Assembly (NCBI GenBank): GCA_963556695.1
Contig: CAUWAG010000020.1
Span: 2,170,001-2,234,000 of the forward strand
DNA length: 64,000 nucleotides
Origin: Anthostomella pinea
Taxonomy: Eukaryota; Ascomycota; Sordariomycetes; Xylariales; Xylariaceae
Direction: 5' to 3'
The notes beneath the pieces were generated by a model. It was not told the origin of the DNA. It saw nothing but the letters and a program-made list of their open reading frames with translations, and did not search any database. This document shows positions 24,398 to 33,998 of this stretch, one piece after another; position 1 is the first letter of the stretch, and each line of letters begins with the position of its first letter. A program made the translations under genes and the position numbers.

Positions 24398-26014
24398 ATG
24401 TCTCTCTCACCCACTAACTTGCGTCCGGCCTCGCCCATGGAGAAGTTGGTCAATTTGCCGGCCAACCCGCCTCCCGTGCCCTTCATGATGCCCCCTCCGC
24501 CCGCTCCGCGTGAACCTTCGGGCTCGTGGAATGAGTTGAGCATGGCCCACGGGGCGATGTTCGACGACAGTATGCATCCGATGCCTGAGTGCATGTATTC
24601 CCAATCTTCGATCGATATGACGGAGGAGTCGCAGCAGTCGCATGTTGCGTCGCTTGAGCGCGAGAGAGCTAGACAGTTCGAGAACATGAGACAGATGCAA
24701 ATGCTTCACTTTTTTTCCGGACAGTCTGGTCTTGGTCAATTGTCAGGCTCTTTCGACCACCACGACAATGTCACACCCGTCCAGCGCTTCGACTTCTCAT
24801 CACGCCCTGTTGCCTTCGAAGCGCCTGCTGGGCTGGATCGAGGAGAAAACTCTGGCAATGTTCTCGATGCCCCGCAGCAATTCCCTGGTTCGTACAGAGA
24901 CAACATTATAGTCCCGTACTCTGTTCGAAGAAAGCGAGTTGGTAGTTTCGAGATGGACGACGATGTCAACCTCATAGACCCGAACTCTGGTCGAATAAAG
25001 CGAGCCGGTAGTTTCGATATGGACGACGATGTCGATATGGACTACGGAAGAGACAAGCGCCGATGTCCAATCTTGAGGTATGTTCTCAGCATCTGGTCCG
25101 CACCTTACCCCCATGGCAGAAGCTAACGTGACTATATATCCTCCTTTGCGCCTGTCGCGATCACTGCACACTTCCCGGAAGATGGTGACAACGACAAGCC
25201 GAAGGTCGAGGCCAAGACCGCCGAGGAGCGCATCGCCTACCTCGAGCGCAAGGTCCAGTGGCTCTCCGACACCAAGGCCGATCTCGTGATCCAGCTGCAG
25301 TCGAGCAACAGAGACGCGAGAGCCGAAGCCCGCGAGCAACGCAAGAACGATAGCAAGCAGCGCAAGCACGACATCAAGCGGGACAAGCGTAGTCGCAAGG
25401 ACCGCATGCGCCAAGCCGCCGCATACGAGAACAGCATCCAGCAGGGCATGGGAGGCGACGGCGTCGGCTTCGTGACCCAGCTGCGGGAGCCTTGGCTCAA
25501 GTTCCTCCAGATCTACAACGACATGCGCCTGCCGGCCGACGAGCACCTCGACGAGGGCAGCCTCGAGATGCTGCTGCAGCAGGTGCTCGACGGGAAGCTG
25601 CGACAGGTCGTCGAGAAGGCCGCCCAGGAGAACAGCGGCCAGGAGGCCGGCGGTGCGGACGACAATGCGATCATGTTGCAGCTGCCTATTCGCCTGTTTG
25701 AGGGTCTGAGTCTGGTCGAGGACGATGCTAAGATGAAGGATGAGGACGGAGTCAAGGAGGTCAAGCAGGTCAAGCAGGTCAAGCAGGTCAAGCAGGTCAA
25801 GCAGGTCAAGCAGGAGGTCAACGCTGGGAGTTTCGGCGCGCCTGAGGGCGAGGCCAAGCAGGAATTCATGTTTGGGGCCGGCTTCAAGGCTGACGGCGAG
25901 GTCAAGTTCAAGGATGAGGCCAAGTCTGAAGATGACACTCTGGACTGGGTCAAGGTTGAGGATACGCCGCAGGCGGTGGATCAAGACATGGGGGCTGGTG
26001 ATGAGGAGCTCTGA
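24398..26014 (+). CDS. Coiled-coil, repeat-bearing protein of unknown function (junction unresolved)
   Basis: Exon 1 starts at ATG 24398 and runs to a strong donor after 25077. The second exon ends at 26014. Part 1 is Pro/Met-rich and contains a 66-bp tandem duplication encoding two copies of KRxGSFxMDDDV. Part 2 has a charged coiled coil (AEERIAYLERKVQWLSD onward, then a Lys/Arg-rich stretch) and six tandem VKQ units. RRKR and KRDKRSRKDR could serve as nuclear signals. The splice is unclear: the obvious GTATGT donor at 25078 and CTAAC branch site at 25123 have no following AG that keeps frame without a stop. A weak donor at 25065 with an acceptor at 25181 would keep frame. I do not recognise the family. 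A nuclear protein is inferred. Confidence 0.65.
24913..25044 (+). repeat. 66-bp tandem duplication inside a coding region
   Basis: Two adjacent 66-bp units (24913-24978 and 24979-25044) encode similar peptides with GSFEMDDDV and GSFDMDDDV. The differences between copies suggest the duplication is not recent. Confidence 0.8.
25757..25812 (+). repeat. 9-bp coding minisatellite, about six GTCAAGCAG units
   Basis: Six consecutive copies of GTCAAGCAG encode repeated Val-Lys-Gln. The units are identical, which implies recent expansion or homogenisation and likely length variation between strains. Confidence 0.9.
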
Positions 26015-26622
26015 ATGGAGAGGGAGAGAGGTTCTTGGCGTTGTATATCTCCCCACGAGAGAGAAGCAAGTGCCCTAGCAGGTACCCAATGCGCATGATC
26101 TGACATGCGAGGCTGGCTACCTATTTGCCACATAGCACTCACATCTGGCCAAAACGCTGATGATACGGTTGGGTTTCACCAAGCTGTAATGGCTAGTAAA
26201 GCAACACGCACAGATAGCACTGCGCCAATGAGGCACATGAATGCAGTCACAATTCCCATAATCATCTATAAGCACTTTGAAGCAGTGTCATGGGATGGAT
26301 GTCATTGTCGCTAATTACCTAGGTTAGACTGTAATACCAAGCCGTTATCGGACCGTGTACTGTATTCGCCATCGTATTCCTCCCCGTTCGTCGTCCACTG
26401 CACAAAGACCCGAAACAGCAAACCCGTCACAACATATTATGTTGTAGGTACGTAGAGCTCAAACGACCTCGACCGTTGCCGCATATCCAGCCGCGCACTC
26501 AAGCAAACCAGGCCACGATACACATGCTGCAAACACATATCAAAGCGTCAGCAAGCAAGCCAAACAAACACCCTGCGCAAACTATCACATCGAGGTGTTC
26601 AACCACTAGGTACACTAGGTAA
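26015..26622. other. Intergenic between convergent genes
   Basis: No gene recognised. Confidence 0.5.
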
Positions 26623-27354
26623 CTACCAGTGGCTGTGCACCGACGACTGACTGACGAGGGGTGGTTCCAGACATGAGATGGGAATCAGAAAGCAAGCAAA
26701 GGAAAAAGACGAATGACTCACGTGCACTGGCGGCTCTTGCACTGCTGACTCGACATACAATGATGTCTGCTGCACCGCGTCGTGACGTCCGCAGGACTTT
26801 CCTCGCCGTCATCCGCATCATCATCATGATCGTCATCATGGTCACGTGCAGGAGCGTGGTGGTAGGTCTCAGCAAATAAATTCATGTCGCACAGCCGCAC
26901 GATCTTGTTGATGTCCCTTTCGGCCTCGGAGTTGTCTGTGATGGTGGCCACGTGCGTCAGGCTGTGCGCCTCGACGACGAGGTATTGTTCGTTTACGGAT
27001 TCGACGCGCAGTGTGTTGTTGTGGTAGTCGTTCAGCTCGCGCAGGGCGGACGTTGTGGTTAGGAGGGAGGCGGTGGGGTCGAGGTTGGCGGGCTTGAAGG
27101 GGTTGGGGTAGGGGCCGGCGCTGCACGGTTTGAGGGGGTTAGTTGGGTGGTATCTTGGGGTGGTATCTTGGGGTGGCATCTTGGGGTGGCATCTTGGGGG
27201 TGGATAGTGAGGTGGTGGAGAGGAAGGAAGGAGGAAGGAAGGAGGAAGGAAGGGGAACTTGCTGGTTTGGGAGTGCGAAGGCGTTGACGAGGACGGTGGG
27301 CACGAGGGCCAGGGCCAGGGGGATGGCGGCCAGGAGGGATTTGGGGTTCGTCAT
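26623..27354 (-). CDS. Small secreted protein candidate, with a probable GC-AG intron
   Basis: Exon 1 (27354-27263) encodes a signal peptide (MTNPKSLLAAIPLALALVPT, cleavage likely after VNAFA). The downstream frame at 27120-26722 (PYPNPFKPANLDP onward) can be joined in frame only by taking GCAAGT as the donor at 27262 and GTGCAG as the acceptor at 27121, that is a GC-AG intron of 142 nt. The mature part has an acidic Asp/Glu/His patch (DHDDDHDDDADDGEE) and a Cys-rich end (CSRHHC, QQCKSRQC). At 26721 the frame either stops at TGA or splices at GTGAGT to a last exon starting at 26650 and ending at 26623. The end is therefore uncertain. Function unknown. The Cys-rich secreted type is often effector-like, which is inference. 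Confidence 0.55.
27141..27202. repeat. 13-bp tandem repeat (TTGGGGTGGTATC), four to five copies, inside the intron
   Basis: Consecutive near-identical 13-bp units fill half of the inferred intron of the secreted-protein gene. GGAA-rich microsatellite follows at 27217-27256. Confidence 0.85.
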
Positions 27355-28368
27355 GGTTGTTGGATGCGAAGGTGGAATGTGGTGGTGGGTGGTGGGTGGT
27401 AAGTTGGGTTGGAGGTGTTGGAGTTTCGTAAAGCAGATGAATGACTTGTAGAGTATTTACAAACTCAGTACCTAGGTACTCAGTAGATCATGACAGAGTC
27501 TGAATCTGAGATTAATCCACTCAAGGGCTTGAGTGGCTTTGCCTCGAGACACCTTAAGGGCCCCTTCTTAGATTAGAGTTCCTTAGTTGATAAAAACTCT
27601 CTCAGTCAAGAGTGAAATTCTCAGAGGATACATGCTACATACCTCAGGGTTTGCAGACTTTGAGTTCAACTTAGTCATATTTGAAAGCAAGACGTCGTTA
27701 GTTGACTTGAGAAGCATATGTAGATAAGATCCCATCCATCGACCGAGAAAGAAACTCGGCGGGAATGCCGCCGGTTATGGATTCGTAGCACCAAGTTTAA
27801 ACACATTGACCTCGAGTCGGTGTACACCGATTCCTGCTGCCTCTCAATCATGATATATCGGCATTTGAGGCTGAGGGAGAAGGCTCATAGAGTCCAGCCA
27901 TGAGCAGTCAAAAATGAAAATGAGAATGAAAATAAACATTTTGTTGGATCTATGCAATTCCAGCCTGCAAACCATCTATACCAAGACCCACATGTATGAT
28001 TAGATAAGAGATAGATACCGGATTGCGAGGTTACTTAGCCAGACCTTCAGGTCCAGCTAGACCTCCCAATCCAACCATCAGCAACATCATGACCTTGACC
28101 CCATACTCGAGTATTATGATTGATTGTTCAAGCCTGTTCCAACACATTTATAATTTGCCAAAAGTTGCGGCAGAGCCTGGATTGATTCCAAGAACGATAC
28201 TGTCTCTCAGCCTGCCGCCTTGGGAACATGAAGCCTCAATCATGAGGCAACCCTCAAGAACCCAGTCGTGTCATTATCACCCATCTCCCAGCTCCTGGAC
28301 TCGCCCGGAGCCAGCAGCCGTAACAGATAGTATTCGCGATCGACACCAGCCCAGTTGTCCAAGAATCC
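27355..28368. other. Intergenic, relatively AT-rich, 1 kb
   Basis: No supported gene. The base composition is visibly richer in A and T than the flanks, as in decayed repeats, but no terminal repeats or protein remnants were found. Confidence 0.45.
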
Positions 28369-28957
28369 TCACGTCGTGGACCCTTTCGCGCCCAGGAAGA
28401 CGCCCGGCTGCTGCTCGCCGTCGACAAAGTGCCAGTACGGCTCGACCGGTATACTCGCGCAACGGCCCTCCGGAAACGCGAAGCCGAGACCGCCGAGCAG
28501 GTTCGGATCGCCTGAGATGACCAGGTCCTGCCATACGGGCTCCCCACCACCCTCCGTTGTCATGTTCACTTGCGCCTGTAGTGTGCTGTTTGCGCAGTGG
28601 AACGAGATGTTCGTGGAAGGCGCGCTGGCCGGCATCACGACGGCCGCGGGTGCGGTGACCTGTTGAGCGATGAGATGCTCTCTTTTACATTGAAATCATC
28701 ACGGATAGAGGTGAACTCACAAAGCCCCATCCAAGATGATTATCGAAAAACAGATGGGCATCCAGTCCAACGCCATCGACAGCTTGACCAGTGGAGTCGG
28801 CGACGGTGAGGAACGGACCTGCGGCCCCGGCGCCGTAGCCGGGATATGCGGTACACGATGTACCGAGTGCCTCAACTGTGATGTTTGGAACGGCAGTCGT
28901 AAGTTGCGGAAGCCTTAGAGCCAGCCCTATATACGCTGCGTATGGTGTGAGCTTCAT
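28369..28957 (-). CDS. Small secreted protein, unknown family
   Basis: Two exons (28957-28721 and 28659-28369) joined in phase 0 across a 61-nt intron give 175 residues. The N-terminus MKLTPYAAYIGLALRLPQLTTA is a signal peptide with a weak core. The mature part has few cysteines (CTAYPGYG, HCANSTLQ, GRCASIP) and possible N-glycosylation sites (NIT, NIS, NST, NMT). The pattern DAHLFFDNHLGWGF and EPYWHFVDG resembles small extracellular proteins found as species-specific families in fungi, but I cannot name it. A GTGAGG follows the last codons at the TGA, so a further exon is conceivable. Confidence is moderate because the splice restores one open frame with conserved-looking glycine turns. Confidence 0.6.
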
Positions 28958-30305
28958 CCTTGGCGCGCAGTCATTTTGTCCAGGTGAAGGGTGTCTTAGT
29001 ACAGACGAGATATTTGAAGTTCATACAATTCAATGTTCCGCTTGTGTGAGCTCTGATTTAACTTATAGCCCCTTGAATCATGCTGCCTGCTGCCAATCGA
29101 TGAAATTAGCTGTGAGTTGCGGCTGGGTATTGGCCGGATGATATCGACCAGGAGCCTATCAACCGGCATATCAAAGATGAGGAGACGCAGGCCAACAAGA
29201 GGACCTTCCAGGGTTTGTATCATTGAAATAAACTGCTGACAGCATCAGTAAACCACATAGCCTGGCTCACAAATTGTGTCGTATTGGTGTTGAGCATTGA
29301 CCAAATCCTTCTTTCAATATCCGTCTGAGCTGTGATACAGACGCCTTACTATCAAGGTGGCCGAGTGGTTTAAAGTTTTGGTGTACGAACAGAACTCAGA
29401 GCTGAGTCATCAGTCCTCCCCCTTTGCCACTGCCCCTATCATGTAGCGACACGCTCTGAGACGTCGGCAGCTCCCGAATGGGAGACGCTGGGACTGTGAG
29501 ATATCCCGCGTACCTACGCGTAACTTTGGAGAGGAGATAACGTACGCATACAGTAGGTAGTCTGACGAGAGATGGAAGGTACACCATGGTGCTTAACAGT
29601 AATGATCTCGCTGTCTCCCCCCTTGTGTCCTTCGATGGATTCGTGGCTGCATCGAGTCATTCGCATCAAAAACCTCAACTGTCGGGCGGGCCGGGACGGC
29701 ATGACACGTGGGAATTCCGACGGTTAGATTTGGTGCTAACTCGTTCGTGAGGTCCACCGCAAGCAAAGAAAGGGCTTCCATCGTAGACTAGATAGTAAAT
29801 GATGCATGATATAGGCGGGTAGTAAGTTAGTGCCCGTCGTGTTCGCCCCGTCAAGTCTTCCTCCATTACTCAGGGGTAATACTCGCAGGTAATGCACGTT
29901 CGTGGAATCAACAGCCTAACTTATTACCAGGGGCGCGCGCGCCCAATTACCTGCTTACAACAGCACTCATCTGAGAAGCGGAGTTCTTGATCGACTCGGA
30001 GTTCTATTGTCCCTTTCCTTACTTTTGCTTACGAACAACTAGCAATGGGTGGCCCTACATCGCTGAGGGTGAGGTTCCTGGAGTCCCCCTGGCGGACCGG
30101 ACTTTGCTCTATGATCCAACGTCAGCACCGATTATGATACTGTAAATGAGCTTACTTCTTTCTTATTATTAACCTTCTGCTCTGGTGTTCAGCTTGAGTC
30201 ATCTCACTGTGGGACACGTCATACACCTCGCACCGCCGATGCGATGAAAATCGCATGATTCTTTGGCGATGAATATAATCTCTCCAAAGCCGGGCATGCT
30301 CATTA
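28958..30305. other. Intergenic, 1.35 kb, with a tRNA-like fragment
   Basis: No protein-coding gene supported. Near 29356-29371 lies GGTGGCCGAGTGGTTTAA, a good match to the 5' half (A box and D arm) of a serine/leucine-type tRNA, but no B box follows. Confidence 0.45.
29354..29372 (+). pseudogene. tRNA 5'-half fragment (Ser/Leu type)
   Basis: TGGCCGAGTGG is a textbook A box in a D-arm context. The next 100 bases contain no GGTTCGA-like B box and no fold, so this is a fragment. Confidence 0.4.
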
Positions 30306-30358
30306 ACGGCGGGGGTATAGATGTGGGACAGCCCTAGATGTGGGACAGTTTTCACACC
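30306..30358 (+). repeat. Left terminal inverted repeat of the transposon
   Basis: 53 bp, identical to the right end except for T/C at position 11. Confidence 0.93.
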
Positions 30359-30460
30359 AAAAGACCACACTTGCACCCACACATAACTCCATCTGGATTG
30401 AGGCTCTAGATAATATAAAAACAGCAAAAGAATCGCCTTTTCTTGGAGTTTTCAGCAATA

Positions 30461-32415
30461 CTAATTTTCGTCGCGGTACCGTGCAGGCTGGCGGATTGCG
30501 CGGCGCGAAGATCGAACCACAATTGGCTCCTCATCCTCCTTATCCTCGCTTTCGTCCCCTTCATCAACAATAACCCCTTTATCCTCAATACTCTCTAAGG
30601 GCTTAAATTCTTCTGAATCTGATGATTCAGGCGAGAGAGAGTCATCAGAGAGTGGTCTCTCTGATTCATTCGTGTGCAGGTTCTGCAATTCGGTCACAAT
30701 TCGTCGTCTCTCAGCCCGCTGCTCGATCAAGACTCGCACAGCCTCCGTTTGCTCAATCTGCTCCTGAATAACGTCCCCAACTCTCCATAGCCGTTGATTA
30801 GGCTCTTCTTGAGGTGCCTTACGGCGCTTTTTTGGCTATAGACGCTCTATTTCGGCGTCTTTTGCCTCCAGCAGCTCCTTTGCGAGGGCTAGCTCAACCA
30901 CCATCTCATCGTACGACTTTGCAACCGAGCGTACTGCTGCTCGCTGCTCAGGGGTCTCAGCAACTGGTGATAGCATCAGGGCTATGTCCTGCCCTGATTT
31001 AGGGGCTTCTAGGGCCTCGTGAGTGGTCTCGGGGTCCATTATAGCAGCTGCTGCTGCTTGGATCTCCGCCGCCTTCACCACATGCTCGTTCGTCAATGTT
31101 TTTCATCAATTTACAGGCCAAAACCCAGCAGTACGCCACCCCGAACGCACGATAGCCGGCGTAGCTTCATCGCGAGCTTTCGCTAGGCAACTGAGGAACT
31201 TAATCTTGCCAATAGGGGCCGAATCGTTGAGCTGACCAAACTGATTGATCAAGCGGCGGTAGGCGGCTTTAATAACAGAGAATACTGTCAAATCCAGCGG
31301 CTGGAAGATATAAGACTATCCCTATTAGCAAAATAACTACTAACTGATCATCTAACTTACCGTGTGAGCTGGAAAAAAGCACATATATACGTTGTTAATG
31401 TAACAAAGATATATAAACTCATCCGAGCAGTGGCTGCCATGGCCATCTAATATTAGGAGGCGAGAATCATCGGGATCTTCAGGAGCTGTATCAGGGAGAT
31501 ACACCTGAGGCTTATTAGCACGTAGTTAACGAATAGTACTCGTTATTTACTCGCCTTTTTAAGCCACTCCAATGCGATCTCGTTCGAGGACCAGCCGTTA
31601 ATGGAGTACGTCACTATCCACTCTGCTATTGCGGGATGCTCAATAATGAGCTGCTCTTTAAACCACTGAGTCTGTATCGACTTCACCTTGAAAATAACGA
31701 GCAGCGGAGCTTCTTCCTAGTGGCGGTGACCGATTCGACCACTGTAGTCCACGTGCGGTCGTCGTTAGACTTGACATTGGCCCCTTTTGAGCCAGAACTA
31801 CCTATTACAAGGCCATCAGACCTATTATCGGCCCGGTCAGCCGTCCAAAAAGCACTTGGATTAGGCGCTTACATACTGCCAGCCCTGCATAATGCCGTAC
31901 TTATCGACATTTGCCCGGTTCACGGATTTGATGAAGGCAAATTCCTTATAAAGATTATGAAAGCCATTGATGTTCTCGGGCGTGGCGGCATTGATACGCT
32001 TGTAGTCCAGCTTTCTGCCCATCTTGGTCTTTATCTCTGGGTGCCTGCGGATGAAATTTTGCATGTATTTGCCCCCTAAATGATCTGCCCTGTCCTCAGA
32101 CTGTAGGATCTTCCGGATGATGTACCTCACATTGCCATGAGTTGGCACGTGGCCAGCCTTCTCTTGATAGAGGATCCATAATATAACCCGAATTTCTTGC
32201 GCAGGGCTTAACTTTTGGCTCCTAAAAGCCCCCTCACGGCTAGTCAGCGTTGGGCGCATTGTGGTGCCGTCTACCTTCGGTGCGAGAGTTGATTTCGGTA
32301 CTCCCCAGCGCTGATGCGCCTTGCGGAGGGATATGCCATTGTTCACAGCGGCAATTGCCTCTGCGAGGTCTTCTGGAGTGTATGAAAGAGGCATTTCAAC
32401 GTACTGACGCCTATG
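30461..32415 (-). pseudogene. pogo-type transposase (DDE superfamily), inactivated
   Basis: Starts at ATG 32415. The N-terminus has a psq-type helix-turn-helix (YTPEDLAEAIAAVNNG then LRKAHQRWGVPKSTL) and a CENP-B/Tc5-type second DNA-binding region (LSPAQEIRVILWIL). NVDKYG corresponds to the first catalytic Asp region (usually NMDETG). LLILDGHGSHCSDEF carries the second Asp. PLDLTVFSVIKAAYR and SGWRTAGFWPVN follow in order. Breaks: the frame is lost after GIMQGW (31861) and again near CSLF. Two TGA codons follow at 31103-31108 and a TAG lies at 30836-30838. Some segments join by plausible introns (for example GTAAGT to TTCCAG before PLDLTVF). The C-terminus ends in an acidic tail at 30461. Confidence 0.88.
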
Positions 32416-32677
32416 ATGCTGACAGAAAAAAAAGAAAAAAAAGAATAATAGAACTTCTGCTACAGTGAAGGGGATAGGGGGCACGGGTCCTATTACCCCT
32501 CAGATTAGGGCTGGGAGTGCTAACTTCCGACCCCCACAGCGGCCTATCCCGCAGTGGTAAACCTGATGAAACCAGCACTGCTGAAAACAACAAGAAAAGA
32601 CGATTTCAATGCAGTATTTACAATATCTAGGGCTTCATTGCCGGTAGAGATATGTGTAAGTGAACATTGTGATGTTG

Positions 32678-32730
32678 GGTGTGAAAACTGTCCCACATCT
32701 AGGGCTGTCCCACATCTATGCCCCCGCCGT
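32678..32730 (-). repeat. Right terminal inverted repeat of the transposon
   Basis: Reverse complement of the left end with one mismatch in 53 bp. Confidence 0.93.
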
Positions 32731-32732
32731 TA

Positions 32733-33998
32733 TTCGCGAACGTTACCTCTGCCTCGGACAACATGCTGCTTGCTTGCCTGAGCCCATCTCGCCGCCCGCT
32801 ACGCTCGATAGTAAACGGAACATCCGAAGTGTGATGCGGCAGTGCGGTAAGGGACGGGACTAGTTTCCGCATACTCCACTCCGAATCCGACGATGCGCCT
32901 TGGAAGTGTGGGCCGAGTTCGGGCTGTTCGGCGTTGGCTTGCTCCTCTCACAGTAACTTATTAAATCCGAAAAATGAATAAATAGCTGAATCTCCCGCCT
33001 CATTGTTGATGGCTTCACCGCTGATGTATTATTAATCGGTCCGATGAGCTTTGGGTTTAATGTTTCATAAGCAGTAGTCGGTGCGGTATCACGTATTCAA
33101 CATAATTGTGCCGAGCCAATGAGATTAGGTAGATTAGGTAGATTGTAGCTCCTTCTCGTAGTCTACGGTCTGCAGGGGTTTCCGTCCGTCCCGCACAATA
33201 TACCGGGACCCCAACGAGTCAACCTTCACCAGTCAGTCGGTCAAAGGCTTGAAACAACGCCTGAGTCATGATGGACATGGGCAAACGGCGATAGCGTACA
33301 TAAGATAAGAAATATGCATACCTTACGTCACGGTTGCGATCTAAACTCCGATCGACCCCATCTGACCCATCTGCTGGGACAGAGTGGCCAATCACGGCAG
33401 CTTCCAACCTTTGGCGCCTCTGCAGAGATAGTCGATCCCTCTAGGCCGGCATATATAATAGTGGCACTTGAACTTGCCGCTCTGCCCGGCGTTTTTGGTC
33501 CTTTGACGGCTCCAGCTTTGATTTACAATCATGTGGGGGGCTCGGGGCAACTTCATGTTCAAAATTTGATAGAGAGTCTAGTACTGATAGACTGAGTCCT
33601 GACTGACTATCTCCGTCCACGCACCCACTTGCGCTGTCATGTCGACCTAGTCTATCTAGTTTAGTTGACCCCTTCAAGACGTCATGGTAATGTTGTTGAT
33701 TCAGCAGACTTCTGAGAAAAGGTGAGGTGCATTTCATATTCTCTGTCCTACTTCCTGACTTCACCCCTTTCACTTTCATTTCTTATACGACTTTCGCAAA
33801 CGCCGAGCCTTTCTTGCCGTTTGTCGGCGAAGAACTGGTTACGCGTGTACATCCCGTTGCTATCTGCAGCTACTGTATCACAACTGATGGGTGACCTCAA
33901 ACGTCAATCCAACGAGTCAGTTTCGTGATAAACCCTTCCTTCAACAGCCTTATCTCCAGCTCGTCACATTCTACCAGGATACGAAGCAACCGCTAACC
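32733..33998. other. Intergenic / promoter of the ABC transporter, 1.27 kb
   Basis: No gene recognised. The stretch just before the start is pyrimidine-rich, as in fungal promoters. ATTAGGTAGATTAGGTAGATT near 33122 is a short direct repeat. Confidence 0.5.

Larger units (their letters stand above)
30306..32730. mobile_element. pogo/Tigger-type DNA transposon, complete ends, decayed transposase
   Basis: The element is 2425 bp and bounded by TA on both sides (30304-30305 and 32731-32732), the pogo/Tc1-mariner target duplication. The terminal inverted repeats are 53 bp with one mismatch, beginning ACGGCGGGGG. Each contains two direct copies of ATGTGGGACAG, a likely transposase-binding arrangement. 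Inside lies one transposase gene on the minus strand with stops and frameshifts. The intact ends mean the copy could in principle be moved by a transposase supplied elsewhere. It sits about 1.3 kb upstream of the ABC transporter. Confidence 0.93.

Noticed and set aside
24800..26056. 418-codon minus-strand frame opposite the coiled-coil gene
   Set aside because: It is the mirror of the repeat-rich plus-strand gene: the leucine-rich repeats arise from antisense VKQ codons.
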